DNA of 64,000 nt from Papio anubis (GCF_008728515.1 NC_044995.1:12907104-12971103), one strand, 5' to 3'; numbered from the stretch's first letter, positions 23,328 through 35,118 are shown. Notes: generated by a model not told the origin, from the sequence alone. Numbers and translations are program-made.

Positions 23328-23524
23328 TTTTTTTTTTTTTTTTTTTTTTTGAGACGGAGTCTCGCTCTGCCGCCCAGGCTGGAGTGCAGTGGCCGGATCT
23401 CAGCTCACTGCAAGCTCCGCCTCCCGGGTTCACGCCATTCTCCTGCCTCAGCCTCCCGAGTAGCTGGGACTACAGGCGCCCGCCATCTCGCCCGGCTAGG
23501 TTTTTGTATTTTTTTTTTAGTAGG

Positions 23525-23572
<48 letters not shown>

Positions 23573-23624
23573 CGCCCTGCCGATCTTCTTAGGAGTCATC
23601 CAATGTGAGCCACCGCGCCCGGCC
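23328..23624 (-). mobile_element. Antisense AluY with an internal A46 tract
   Basis: Young Alu reading normally from its T-run (23330) to about 23520. It is then interrupted by a pure A run at 23526-23571 and about 25 unrelated bases before the Alu head 'gccaccgcgcccggcc' returns. AATAAAGTTTTTTT is duplicated on both sides. Confidence 0.72.
23526..23571. repeat. Poly(A) run of about 46
   Basis: Uninterrupted A run of opposite polarity to the Alu that surrounds it. Confidence 0.9.
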
Positions 23625-23639
23625 AATAAAGTTTTTTTT

Positions 23640-24227
23640 TAAGCTGCCATGTTTGTGGCAATATGTTACAAAATCCACAGGAAACTAACAGAGGAATCCT
23701 AGTGATTCCAAAGAGCAATTGAGAAGATCTAGTTGAACACTCATCTTTTGTTCTCCATTTTGCTCCCACCCATTACCCAACTGGAACCCTTGAAATGGGA
23801 ATCAGATCATGCCACCTTCTGCTAAAACCTTCTGTTAGCTCCTCATTACAGTTAAAGAAGCACCCAGCCAAAAACCCCATACGGTATTGCCCACTGTAGC
23901 AGCTGTGTTAATAACAGCCCAAGCCGGAGGGAGAATGCAGTCAAGAGAACATGTAAGCAAACTGAAGGATATTATAGCATTGACCCTACACAACAAGGGC
24001 CAGGGAGGAACTAAGGTCATACAAGGCTGTATAAATGTGCACTGAGAAGCCAGACAGAGAAGTAAAGCCCCATGTGTTTTGTGGGTAGGCAAAGCTTGTC
24101 TGTGAAGTTAGGGTGTCAGCTACGAGGGACATGGACTTCTGGGAGCCGGAGATGTTCTGTTCCTTGCTATCACAGCTGGTTATCTGAGGTGCTCCCTGCA
24201 TGCATCTCTACATATCATAAGCCTCCA
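23640..24227. other. Unique sequence, no gene seen
   Basis: About 0.6 kb without recognised repeat or exon. Confidence 0.45.
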
Positions 24228-24470
24228 CCAAAGAGTTAAAAAGTCCCTAGAGACAGAAAGTAGATTAGTGGTTGCCAGGGGCTGGTTGGAGGCAGACTGT
24301 GGAGTGAGTGCTAATGGTTATGGGGATTCCTTTTGGAGTAATGATAACGACTTGGAAATAGATAGAGGTGGTGGTTGCACAACATTGTGAATGCATGAAA
24401 TGCCACAGAATGTACACTTTTAAACTGGTTAAAATAATAAATTTCATGTTATGTGAATTTTATTTTATTT
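24228..24470 (+). mobile_element. Old L1 3' UTR fragment
   Basis: The order of words 'gtggttgccaggggctgg', 'gtggttgcacaac' and 'gtacacttttaaa' matches the 3' UTR of old mammalian L1 elements. Confidence 0.55.
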
Positions 24471-24545
24471 TATTTATTTATTGTTATTTATTTTTATTTT
24501 TATTTATTTATTTTTTTTTATTTTTTTTTATTTTATTTTTTTTTG
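24455..24545. repeat. (TTTA)n-rich low-complexity tract
   Basis: TTTA/TTTTA units, merging into the T-head of the following antisense Alu. Confidence 0.8.
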
Positions 24546-25594
24546 AGGCGAGTCTGTTCATGTCTCAGGCTGGAGTGCAGTGGCTCGATCTCGGCTCACT
24601 GCAAGCTCCGCCAGGGATCACGCCATTCTCCGCCTCAGCCTCCCAAGTAGCTGGGACCTGGTAGCCAGCTACCGCGCCCGGCTAGTTTTTTGTATTTTTT
24701 TTAGTAGAGGCGGGGTTTCACCATGTTAGCCAAGGATAGTCTCGATCTCCTGACCTTGTGATCCACCCATACCGGCCTCCCAAAGTGCTGGGATTACAGG
24801 CTTGAGCCACCGCGCCCGGCCTATTTATTTATTTTTTTGAGACGGAGTCTCACTCTGTTGTACAGGCTGGAGTGCAGTGGCACGATCTCGGCTCACTGCA
24901 AGCTCTGCCTCCCACGTCCATGCCATTTTCCTACCTCAGCCTCGGGAGTAGCTGGGACTACAGGTGCCCACCACCATGCCCGGCTAATTTTCTTGCATTT
25001 TTAGTAGACATGGGGTTTCACCATGTTAGCCAGTATGGTCTCTATCTGGTCTCTATGGTACCTATCCTCGTGATCTGCCCGCCTTGGCCTCCCAAAGTGC
25101 TGGGATTACAGGCGTGAGCCACCGCGCCTGGCCGAATTTTATTATTATTATTGTTATTATTATTATTATTTTGAGACGGAATATCTGTCTCCAGGTCTCC
25201 AGGCTGGAGTGCAGTGGCACGATCTCAGCTCACTGCAACCTCTGACTCCTTGGTTCAAGCAATTCTCCTGCTTCAGCCTCCCAAGTAGCTGGGATTATAG
25301 GCACGTGCCACCACACCCAGCTAATTTTTTTTTTTTTTTGAGACGGAGTCTCGCTCTGTCACCCAGGCTGGAGTGCAGTGGCGCAATCTCAGCTCAGGTT
25401 CACACCATTGGCCTCCCAAAATGTTGGGATTACAGGCGTGAGCCACTATGCCCAGCCTTAATTTTTGTACTTTTAGTAGAGACGGGGTTTCACCATGTTG
25501 GCCAGGATGATCTTGATCTTCTGATCCCGTGATCCGCCTGCTTCAGCCTCCCAAAGTGCTGGGATTATAGGCATGAGCCACTATACCCAGCCTG
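24538..25594 (-). mobile_element. Antisense Alu series with (ATT)n repeat
   Basis: Copies at 24538-24822 (with scattered missing bases) and 24823-25134. An (ATT)n run lies at 25137-25172, and a composite of outer Alu plus inner Alu fragment at 25172-25594. Confidence 0.75.
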
Positions 25595-25644
25595 TTTTTT
25601 TTTTTACATTTAAAAATATATACTTTAATAATAGAGACGGGGTC

Positions 25645-25960
25645 GGGCACAGTGGCTCATGCTGGTAATCCCAGCACTTTGGGAGGCCAAGGCCGGCGGA
25701 TCACCTGAGATCAGGAGTTTGAGACCAGCCTGGTCAACACAGAGAAACCTTGTCTCTGCTAAATATACAAAAATTATCTGGGCATGGTGGTGTGTGCCTG
25801 TAATCCCAGCTACTCAGGAGGCTGAGGCAGGAGAATCACTTGAGCCCAGGAGGCAGAGGTTGCAGTGAGCAGAGATCACACCTGGGCTCAAGCTATCTTC
25901 CTACCTTGGTCTCTCAAAGTGCTAGGATTACACGCAAGAGCCACCATGCCTGGCCATACA
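25645..25960 (+). mobile_element. Alu (+) fused to an antisense Alu tail
   Basis: Plus-strand Alu from 25645 to about 25878, then about 80 bases reading as the head of an antisense Alu. This is a head-to-head chimaera, probably from deletion between inverted copies. Confidence 0.6.
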
Positions 25961-26361
25961 TTTTAACTCAATTACCAGAAACAAACAAACAAAAATTTAA
26001 AGTGATAGAAACCAAACCTCATGTTATGGTCTACAAAACTGGCTCAAGATGGTCATCATCTTCATCCATTTGCATGTCCTTTCACACATTTGCTAATGAC
26101 TGATCCACCATGAAGTAGGCTCTGGGCTAAACACAGTGGATGCAGCAGTGAGTACGATTTGGAGCTAATATCCTTGTGATTCTCTTTAGCTGAAATGGGA
26201 AGGAAGAGAGCCCAGAGAATAACATTCTGAGTAGAGGCAACAGCAAGTACAAAGGCCCTGAGTTGAGGACAACAGGTCTCCTATGTGGCTGGAAGAGTGA
26301 TGAGGTCAGAAGTCAGAGGTCAGCAGGGCCATACCTTAGAGTTGTCACCAGAATCGGATTT
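25961..26361. other. Unique sequence, no gene seen
   Basis: Non-repeat interval with no supported exon. Confidence 0.45.
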
Positions 26362-26515
26362 TTTATTTTTATTTTTTAAGATGGAGTTTCGCTCTTGTTG
26401 CCCAGGTTGGAGTGCAGTGGCACGACCTTGGCTCACCGCAATCTCCGTTGCAGTGAGCTGAGATTGCGCCATTGTACTTCAGCCTGGGCAACAGTGTGAG
26501 ACTCCATCTCAAAAA
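26362..26515. mobile_element. Two Alu ends joined in opposite orientation
   Basis: About 85 bases of antisense Alu head (26362-26447) run directly into about 68 bases of sense Alu tail (26448-26515). This looks like an inverted pair with the middle deleted. Confidence 0.6.
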
Positions 26516-26547
26516 AAGGAAAAAAAAAGACAGAAAAGACAGAAGAG

Positions 26548-26666
26548 GGGCCAGGTGCAGTGGCTCTTGCTTGTAATCCCAGCGCTTTGGGAGGCCAAGG
26601 CAGGAGGATTGCTTGAGAGCAGGATTTTGATACCAGCCTGGGCAATATAACAAGACCCCATCTCTA

Positions 26667-26700
<34 letters not shown>

Positions 26701-27178
26701 GGACATGGTGTAGACCTAGGTACTTGGGAGGCTGAGATTGGATAATCCCTTGAGGTGAGGAGTTCGAGGCACCACTGCACTCAACCTAGGTGACAGAGCA
26801 AAATGGTCTCTATAAATTTAATATATAAATAGGAAGAGAGGACACAAAGAAAGTCATGTGAAGACAGAGACAGAAATTTGAGGGCAGGTATGGTGGCTCA
26901 CACCTGTAATCCCAGCACTTTGGGAGGCTGAGGTGGGCAGATCACCTCAGGTCAGGAGTTTGAGACAAGTTTGGCCCAAATGGTGAAACCCTGTCTCTAC
27001 TAAAAATACAAAAATTAGCTGGGCATGGTGGTGCGTGCCTGTAGTCCCAGCTACTCAGAAGGCTGAGGCATGAGAATTGCTTGAACCTGGGAGGAGGAGG
27101 TCGCAGTGAGCCAAGTTCACATTACTGCACTGCAGCCTGGGTGACCGAATGAGACTCCGTTTAAAAAATAAATAAATA
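26548..27178 (+). mobile_element. Two sense Alus
   Basis: An older copy at 26548-26820 contains an expanded A29 middle linker (26669-26697). A second, complete copy is at 26884-27178. Confidence 0.78.
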
Positions 27179-29075
27179 GGCCCGGTGGCTCAAGCCTAGC
27201 AATCAACTTTGGGAGGCAGTGGGTGGATCGAGGGTCAGGAGATGAGACCATCCTGGCTAACATGAGTGAAACGTCTCTACTAAAATACAAAAAACTAGCG
27301 GGCGTGGTGTGGCCTGTAGTCTAGCTACCGGGAGGCTGAGGCAGGAGAATGGCCTGAACCTGGGGCCCGGAGCTTGCAGTGAGCGAGATCAGCCACTGCA
27401 CTCCAGCCTGGGTGACACAGCCTTGAGACTCCGTCTCAAAAAAAATAAATAAAAAAATAAAATAAATTAAAAATAAAAATAAATAAATAGGCCAGATGGG
27501 TGGCTCACAACTATAATCCCAGCACTTGGGAGGCGAGGCAGGTGGATCCCTGAGGTCAGGAGGTGAGACCATCCTGGCTAACACAGTGAAACCCTGTCTC
27601 TACTAAAATACAAAAAAATTAGCCCGGCGTGGTGGCGGGCACCTGTAGTCCCAGCTCCTCGGGAGGCTGAGGTAGAAGAATGATGTGAACCGGAGGCAGG
27701 AGTTTGCAGCAAGCAGTGTACTACTGCACTCCAGCCTGGGTCCTGAGAGTGAGCCTCGTCTCTAAAATAAATAAATAAATAAATAAAAATAAAATAAAAA
27801 GAAGTCCAGTGAGGCTCAGCCTATATCCTGCTCTGTGAGGCTGGTGGATCACCTGAGGTCAGGGAGTTGAGACCAGACTGGCCAACATGGTGAAACCCTG
27901 TCTCTACTAAAAATACAAAAATAGGCGGTAGCGGTGGCTCAAGCCACAAATCCCAGCACTGGGAGGCGAGAGGCAGGGGCCGGATCACGGATCAGGAGAT
28001 CGAGACCATCCACAGCTAACTGCAGTGAAACCCAGTCTCTACTAAAATACAAAAAACTAGCGAGGCGAGGTGGTGAGCGCCTGTAGTCCCAGCTACTCCA
28101 GGAGGCTGAGGCAGGAGAATGGCGTAAACCCAGGAGGCGGAGCTTGCAGTGAGCTGAGATCCAGCCACTGTACTCCCAACCTGGGCTGACAGAGGCGAGA
28201 CTCGTCTCAAAATTAAAATAAGTCAGGTGTGGTGGGTGGACACCTGTAATTCCAGCTACTTGGAGGCTGGGGCAGAAGACTCTTGAACTTGGGAGGCAGA
28301 GTTGCAGTGAAGAGCAGAGATCGTACCATTGCCTCCATCCCTATAGGCAACAAGGTGAAACTCCATCAAAAAAAAAAAGGCAAGGCATGGTGGCTCATGC
28401 TCATGTGCCACCATAATCCTAGGTAGGCAGGCAGATCACCTGAGGTCAGGGTTCCAGACCAGCCTGGCCATGGTGAAACCCCTCTCTACTAAGAATACAA
28501 AAAAAGAGAGTTGGCCAGGTATGATGGGGCACCTGTAATCCCAGCACTTTGAGGAGGCCCGAGGCAGACGGAGATCCACCCGAGTTCAGGAGGTCGAGAC
28601 CATCCCTGGCTAACATGGTGAAGTCTCTACTGAAAATACAAGTAAAGTAGCGGGCGTAATTTACTAAAGCCTGTAATTAGCTACTCAGGAGACTAAGGCA
28701 GGGAAGAATGGTGAACCTGGGGCCGAGGAGTTTGCAGTGAAAGGCAAGATTGCGCCCTGCACTCCAGCCTGGGAGACAGAAACAGACTCCGTCTCAAAAA
28801 AAGGCGGGTAGCGGTGGCTCAAGCCTGTAATCCCAGCACTGGGAGGCAGGGCAGGCGGATCACGGGAATCCAGGAGATCGAGACCATCCCTGGCTAATTT
28901 ATGGGTGAAACCCTACTAAAAAATACAAAAAACTAGCCCGGTAGCGGTGGCTTGGCCTTGTAGTCCCAGCTACTGCGGAAGGCTGAGGCAGGAGAATGGG
29001 TATAAACCAGGGAGCTTGCAGTGAGCTGAGATCCGGCACTGCACTCCCAGCCTGGGCTACAGAGCAGACCCATCT

Positions 29076-29077
<2 letters not shown>
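27179..29077 (+). mobile_element. Cluster of about six or seven error-rich sense Alus
   Basis: Successive Alu copies (roughly 27179-27490, 27491-27800, 27830-28225, 28226-28378, 28380-28530, 28531-28800, 28803-29077) in which many positions lack or gain single bases within otherwise canonical Alu words. Boundaries are approximate because of the noise. Confidence 0.65.
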
Positions 29078-29123
<46 letters not shown>

Positions 29124-29127
29124 TATA
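29078..29127. repeat. Poly(A) followed by (AT)n
   Basis: About 29 A residues then about ten AT dinucleotides, at the tail of the preceding Alu. Confidence 0.85.
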
Positions 29128-29311
29128 CAAAAATTATCCAGGTGTGGTAGTGGGCGCCTGTAATCCCAGCTACTCAGGAGGCTGAGGCAGGAGAATCACT
29201 TGAACTCAGGAGGCAGAGGTTGCAGTGAGCCAAGATCACACCACTGCATTCCAGCCTGGGCGACAGAGCAAGATTCCATCTCAAAAAAAAGAAAAAAGAA
29301 GAAAAAATAAA
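29128..29311 (+). mobile_element. Alu right-arm fragment
   Basis: From the middle linker through the right arm to an A/G-rich tail. Confidence 0.78.
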
Positions 29312-30484
29312 TTTGAGTGATGTAGCCACAATGCCTCCTCAGAAAGTGGCTTTGGGGGTGACACCTAAGGGTGGGAAGGAGAGCACACACAGGTGTGGGG
29401 TTTGAGGAAGAAAGAGAGGGTAACGATGGCTATATTCAGGTAGGCGGCACAACCAGGCAGTAGGCAGTCCTCAGCTGGCCTGGGTGCAGTCTGAGTGACC
29501 TGACCACTGCATATTGCTACACCTGTCTTACGCCCTGTCTGCAAAGCCAAAATATTGACAGTTCCCAATGATCCAGGACTGGGAAGGGAGAGATGCGGTA
29601 AAGGGTTGGCAAGGAGCATGGAAGACACAAGTATAAGGCGACACTGACCTCTCTGCCAGTCCAACTGGGAAGCAGAGCCAACCAAGGTGCACTAGTGTCC
29701 TGCCATATACTTATGGACCTCTGAGTGAGGTCCCTAGTCTTATTCTCCTATATACCCACCCTGGCTTGGCCAATCGTAAGAAGCCCCACTCTGCTGTCCC
29801 TGAGTCAGCCTGAGCCTGTTTTCTAGTTAATCTCCCTTCCCCCACTGGTGTCCTGGCACTTCCTGAAGCCTCAGATTCTCCATGTGGACAATGGGGCTCC
29901 ACAGTGGTGTGGCACCTGGTGGAGAAGTGATGTGCCAAGGTCTGCTGCTGGCGTTGGGTAACACCTGCTGCTCGTGGGGCAGCCTCATACTGGGGATGAA
30001 GGTCCTGGGCCCAGGGGGAGGAAAAGGGGTACTCTTACAGTTCCTCTCTATTGTGCAGAGAGAAGAGCATGGACCTTGATGGGCCACTGAAACCCCAAGG
30101 CGTGTTGCCAGGGCCTAGGGGAGGGCCTGTTATGAGGGGCAGCCGATGATAGGGTGGCAGGGGATCCAACCTATCCCAGACCCTGCTAGCTGTATAGTAA
30201 CCTCTCTGAGCACCTCCCACTACTCCTCACTATTGCCTCCCTATTGCCTCAGGGACCTTGGACTTGTTTCTGCTCAACTGCCTTCCTGCAAGTGTTTGGG
30301 GCAGCTCCTAGGAGAGACATTTCCACACTTTGTACCATAGTATTAATATTTTGACCTGGCCCTGGTACCCTTGTCTGCCCTAGAGGCCAGAGGCAGGTGT
30401 GGGTCACATATCCCCCTCTCAGGTGATTCTGGGGACAAATGCAGGATAGGGCCGTGGAAAATGCTCACCAAATATTCCTTTTGT
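29312..30484. other. Unique sequence, no gene seen
   Basis: About 1.2 kb without Alu. Open frames below 90 codons only; no CpG island or domain. Confidence 0.5.
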
Positions 30485-31262
30485 TTTTTTTTTTTTTTTT
30501 TTTTGAGGCGGAGTCTCGCTCTGTGGCCCCCAGGCTGGAGTGCAGTGGCGCGATCTCGGCTCACTGCTCCGCCCCCGGGTTTTAAGCCATTCTCCTGCCT
30601 CAGCCTCCCGGTAGCTGGGACTACAGGCATACGCCACTCACGCCCGGCTATTTTTTGTATTTTTAGTAGAGAGGCAGGGGTTTCACTGTGTGTAGCCAGG
30701 ATGGTCCCGATCTCTGACCTGTTGATCCGCCGATCTCGGCCTCCCAAAGTGCTGGGATTACAGGCTTGAGCCGGCGCCCGGCCTGTTTTTTTGAGACCAG
30801 AGTTTGCTCTCTTGTTGCCCAGGCTGGAGTGCAATGGGGCGATCTCAGCTCACTGCAACTTCTGCCTCCCAGGTTCAAGCGATTCTCCTGTCTCAGCCTC
30901 CAGAGTAGCTGGGATTACAGGCATGTGCCACCATGCCCATCTAATTTTTGTATTTTTAGTAGAGACAGGATTTCATCATATTGGTCAGGCTGGTGGCCAA
31001 CTCCCGACCTCAGGTGATCCGCCCACCTCGGCCTCCCAAAGTGCTGGGATTACAGGCGTGAGCCACCGTGCCAGGCCACAGCAAATATTCCTAAAGGACG
31101 CCCACACCTCGCCCTGTGCACTGCCAGCACCAACTTTGTTTTTTCTTTCTTTTTAAATTTTATTTTAAAGACAGGGCCTCGCTCTGCCGTCCCAGGCAGG
31201 AGTGCAGGGGCGCGATCATAGCTCACTGCAGCCAACTCCTGGGCTCAAGCGGTCTTAAGGTG
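30485..31262 (-). mobile_element. Antisense Alus (two full, one fragment)
   Basis: 30485-30782 is a young copy with scattered indels. 30783-31078 is a clean older copy. 31150-31262 is a short left-arm fragment. Confidence 0.78.
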
Positions 31263-31289
31263 TCAGCCGTGGCATCAACTTTCCCTGTT

Positions 31290-31800
31290 ATCAGAGGAAG
31301 GAAGCCAGAGGCCAGGGCCTCTTCAGGGTGGGGGGCTGGAGGGGGCGGGCCGGCTCGCGAGGCGTGGCCCTATGAAGGGGCAGGCTGGGCGCGAAGGCGG
31401 TGACTATGCCGCGGAGGGGGCGGGCCCAGATTTGGGGGGCCGCGCGCCAGAGATGGAACAAAGGCAGAGGCGGGGACAAAGCCCCGCGGCCCCCAGTCCC
31501 CATCAGGAACAAAGGCCACACCCGGCCCAGCGGCCGACGCACCCGTGCTGCAGCCACGTGCGGACACCTGGGAGCGGGGCCTGGGGAGGCCGTGCCCCGT
31601 TACCCTCACGCCCCGCCCGGCTGCCCACTTTACCTGTGCGCGCCTTGGGAGTGGCGAATGGGTTTCACGGTGGTTCGCGCCAGTCCTCGCGGCCTCCAAA
31701 CATCCTCCGGAAGCTGTCACCTACCCCGCCCCCAGCCGTTGTCACCTGGACCGGAGACCTCAGGGCCCCAGGGGCACTGCACAAGGGGCTGAGGCCCACC
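31290..31800. promoter_or_regulatory. CpG island of unassigned gene
   Basis: CpG-rich and GC-rich block with several GGGGCGGGG / CCCCGCCC boxes. It lies between the repeat-filled interval and the minisatellite, about 4 kb upstream of TRIM28. It could be a distal alternative promoter of ZBTB45 (minus strand) or of an unannotated noncoding transcript. The sequence alone does not decide direction. Confidence 0.5.
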
Positions 31801-31869
31801 CCCTCCCCGGGGGCAGCCTCAATGCACCCACCCAGGTTTTCAACGCGCTGACAGTCCCTAGGCGGGTTG

Positions 31870-33870
31870 GCCTCTACCTTCAGACCCTGCTCACCCCGTA
31901 GACATGATTCCTCTCCCCCAGATCCACCCCTCCTTCCCTCCGGCCTCCCCCCCTCCAGACAGGCCTCCCCCACACCACTCAGGTCCCCCACCCCTCCTCA
32001 GACAGGATTCTCCACTTCCCACTCTCAGACAGTTCTCCCCACCCCTTCCCTCCTGAGACAGGGGATTCTCCCCCCCTTCCATCGGATGTTCCCCCCTCTT
32101 CCATCGAGACCAGACCCCTCCCCTGCATTCCAGATTCCACCCTTCCTCAGACCAGATTCCTTCCAGACCTCCACTTCCAGACCAGACAGGCCTCAGACAG
32201 GCCTCCCTTCCATTCCTTCCAGACCAGGATTCTCCATTCCAGACCCAAGACCCTTCCCTCAGTTCCTCCCCCGACCCCGCACCCGGCCACTCGGAAACTG
32301 GATTCTCCCCTTCCAGACTGGGATTCCATTCCTTCCAGACCGTTCTCCATTCCCTTCCAGACAGGGCCACTCAGTTGGGATTCCACCTTCCTCCTCCAGA
32401 CAGGATTCCACCTTCCTCCATTCCACTCCAGACCATTCCTCCCCCTTCCCTCCAGTTTCCGGGATTCCCCTCCATTCCTTCCTTCCCTCCATTCCTTCCT
32501 TCCACTCCTCGAGACCAGATTCCTCCACCCATTCCCTATCAGACCATTCCTTCCATGGATTCTTCCTTCCCTCCTTCCTTCCCTCAGACCAGATTCTCCA
32601 TTCCAGACCATTCCTTCCCTCAGACAGGATTATCCCCACCTTCCAGACAGGTCCTCAGACCTCCCCTTCCAGTTCCTCCCCTTCCTCCACTCAGACCAGA
32701 TTCTCCACCCTTCCACTCAGACCAGACTATCCACCCATTCCATCAGACCAAGATTCCTTCCATCGGGATGGTTCCCTCCCTTCCATCCTTCCCTCCAGAC
32801 CAGGGCCTTCCAGATTCCATTTCCATGGGATTCCCCCCCCACCTTCCAGACCAGATTCCTCCCTTCCCTCCATTCCTTCCACTCCAGACCATTCCTTCCA
32901 GACCGTTCCTCCATTTCCTCAGACCATTCCTCCATTTCCTTCCCTCCAGATTCCTCCTTCCTTCCCTCCTCAGTTCTCCCCACGCCCCATGCCCATCAGA
33001 CAGAATTCTCCTTCCATCGAATGGGATTCCATTCCCCTCAGACAGGATTCCTTCCAGACAGGATTCCCCATTCCCTCCAGATTCCCTCCATTCCTTCCCT
33101 CCATTCCTCCACTCAAGACCATTCCTCCCATTTCCTTCCGTTTCCTTCCTTCCCCTCCAGGCTTCCACCACTTCCCTCCAGGGCTCCGATTCCTCCACCC
33201 CACTTTCCTCTCAGACAGAGGGGATTCTCCCCGAGCCACACCGCTTCCCTCAGACCAGGATTCCTCCGACCACCCGACTTCCACCCCGACCTTCCCTCGG
33301 TTCCGATTCCTCCCCACCTTCCCTCAGACAGGATTCCTTCCAGACAGGATTCTCCCATTCCCGCCCCTCCATTCCACCCTTCCATTCCTTCCACCTCCAG
33401 ACCGTTCCTCCACTTCCCTCCTCCAGACCATTCCTCCATTCCTCCATTCCTTCCCTCCAGACCATTCCACTCAGACAGGTCCTTCCACTCAGACCATTCT
33501 CCCCCACCAACCCCTTCCCAGACAAGATTCCACCACCTTCCCTCCTCAGATGGGATTCTCCTTTCCACTGAACAGGATTCTCCCCCCCTCCAGACAGGCT
33601 TCCTCCTTCCTTCCTGGTTCCTCCTGGGCCCCTCCGGGCAGGGGTTCACCACAGACCCCATCCCCTCAGACTGGGATTCCCCATTTCCATTCCTGGACAG
33701 GCTTCCTCCACAGACCCATTTCCACTCCTCAGTTCCTCGGTTTCCTCCTTCCCTCAGTTCTCCCCTGCTTCCCTCCTCAGACAGGATTCTCCCCCCACAC
33801 ACCCCGCTTCCCTCAGACAGGATTCTCCCCCCACAGACCCGCTTCCTTCCCTCCTGGGGATTCCCCACTG
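31870..33870. repeat. 2 kb pyrimidine-rich minisatellite
   Basis: Degenerate tandem array on the plus strand built from TTCC/CCTTCC blocks alternating with the core CAGACAGGATTC or CAGACCAGATTC. The spacing of the CAGAC core varies, mostly about 18-45 bases. The plus strand is dominated by C and T with periodic GACAGG/GACCA islands. Because the unit almost never forms TAA, TAG or TGA, open frames of 686, 398 and 300 codons cross it on the plus strand and long frames cross it on the minus strand. These are side effects of composition. Confidence 0.85.
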
Positions 33871-34037
33871 TTGAGGTTCAGTTTCCCCATCTGGAAAAGC
33901 ATCAAAGTCAGGGTAGCCACTGACTAAATCATGCGGACGGGACGCCTGGGGGGCTGGATGGGATTTCATAGACTCATTGCTCTGTAGCCTCTTGTGATTT
34001 ATAGTTTGTGTGTGTGTTTTTGTGGGGGGCGGTAGGG

Positions 34038-34766
34038 GGGCCGGCATGGTGGCTCACACCTGTAATTCCAGCTCTTTGGGAGGTCGAGGCGGGTTGATCA
34101 CCTGAGGTGGGGAGTTGGAGACCAGCCTGGCCAAAGTGGTGAAAGTCAGTCTCTACTAAAAATACAAAAAATAGTCGGGCGTGTGGAGGCGGATGTCTGT
34201 AATCCCAGCTACTCAGGAGGCTGAGGCAGGATAATTGCTGGAACCCGGGAGGCAGAGGTTGCAGTGAGCCGAGATCGCGCCACTGCACTCCAGCCTGGGC
34301 AACAGAGCAAAACTCCGTCTCAAAACAAACACAAAAAGATTTCTTCCTTTGAGATGGAGTTTCGCTCTTTTCTCCCAGGCTGTAGTGCAATGGCATGATA
34401 TCGGCTCACTACAACCTTCGCCTTCCGGGTTCAAGCGATTCTCCTGCCTCAGCCTCCCCAGTAGCTGGGAGTACAGGCGCCCGCCACCACCCCCGGCTAA
34501 TTTTTGTATTTTTAGTAGAGACGGGGTTTCACCACTTTGCCCAGGCTGGTCTCGAACTCCCGACCTCAGGTGATCGACCCGCCTCGACCTCCCAAAGTGC
34601 TGGGATTAAAGGCCCGGCCACATTTTTTTCGATCTGTTGTCTAGGCTGGCGTGCAGTGGCACAATCCCGGCTCACTGCTGCCCCGGCCTCCTGGGCTAAA
34701 CGGAGCCTCCCGATTCGCCTAAGAAAATGGTGGGATTACAGGTATGAGCCACGGCGCCCGTCTGTG
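34038..34766. mobile_element. Alu (+), Alu (-) and Alu fragment (-)
   Basis: A sense Alu at 34038-34340 faces an antisense Alu at 34346-34617, forming a close inverted pair. A degenerate antisense fragment follows at 34620-34766. Confidence 0.82.
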
Positions 34767-35112
34767 ATCTACATTTGATTTAGGCAACTTTCTGTGTTTC
34801 TCAAGTTTAACTATAACGTGGTTAAAATTCAAAAGTCAGCCCCTGCTCTCACACAGGCGCTTCCTCCCTCCTGGGATGGAGACTGTCCTCCCCTCTCCCG
34901 GGGCACAGCCCTTTACTCCGTCTTGGCCCCGCTTACTTCTCCATTGGCCCCGCCCCCTATCCCGACCGCTTAGTGACGCGGAGGCTGGAGACGACTCTAC
35001 GCGAGCGAAAAGACGCGGGTTGAGGAAGAGTTACGGACTGCCCATGCGCTTGGGCGCACAGTGGCCCGCTTCGGTGTGGTCTGGAGGTGGAGCTGAGAGG
35101 GGAATCACACTC

Positions 35113-35118
35113 TATAAA
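35113..35118 (+). promoter_or_regulatory. TRIM28: TATA-like TATAAA upstream of TRIM28
   Basis: TATAAA within CTCTATAAAGG. It lies about 40 bases upstream of the CRE and more than 500 bases before the ATG, so it would serve only an upstream start site, if any. Confidence 0.35.

Noticed and set aside
3159..31262. Many 60-140 codon frames with words such as 'SPRLECSG' or 'WDYRRPPP'
   Set aside because: These are translations of antisense Alu sequence, not genes.
31867..33927. 686-codon open frame on the plus strand (and 398/300-codon frames overlapping it)
   Set aside because: It coincides exactly with the CT-rich minisatellite. The translation is only Pro/Ser/Phe/Arg low complexity, all frames are open together, and no splice sites or domains support a protein.
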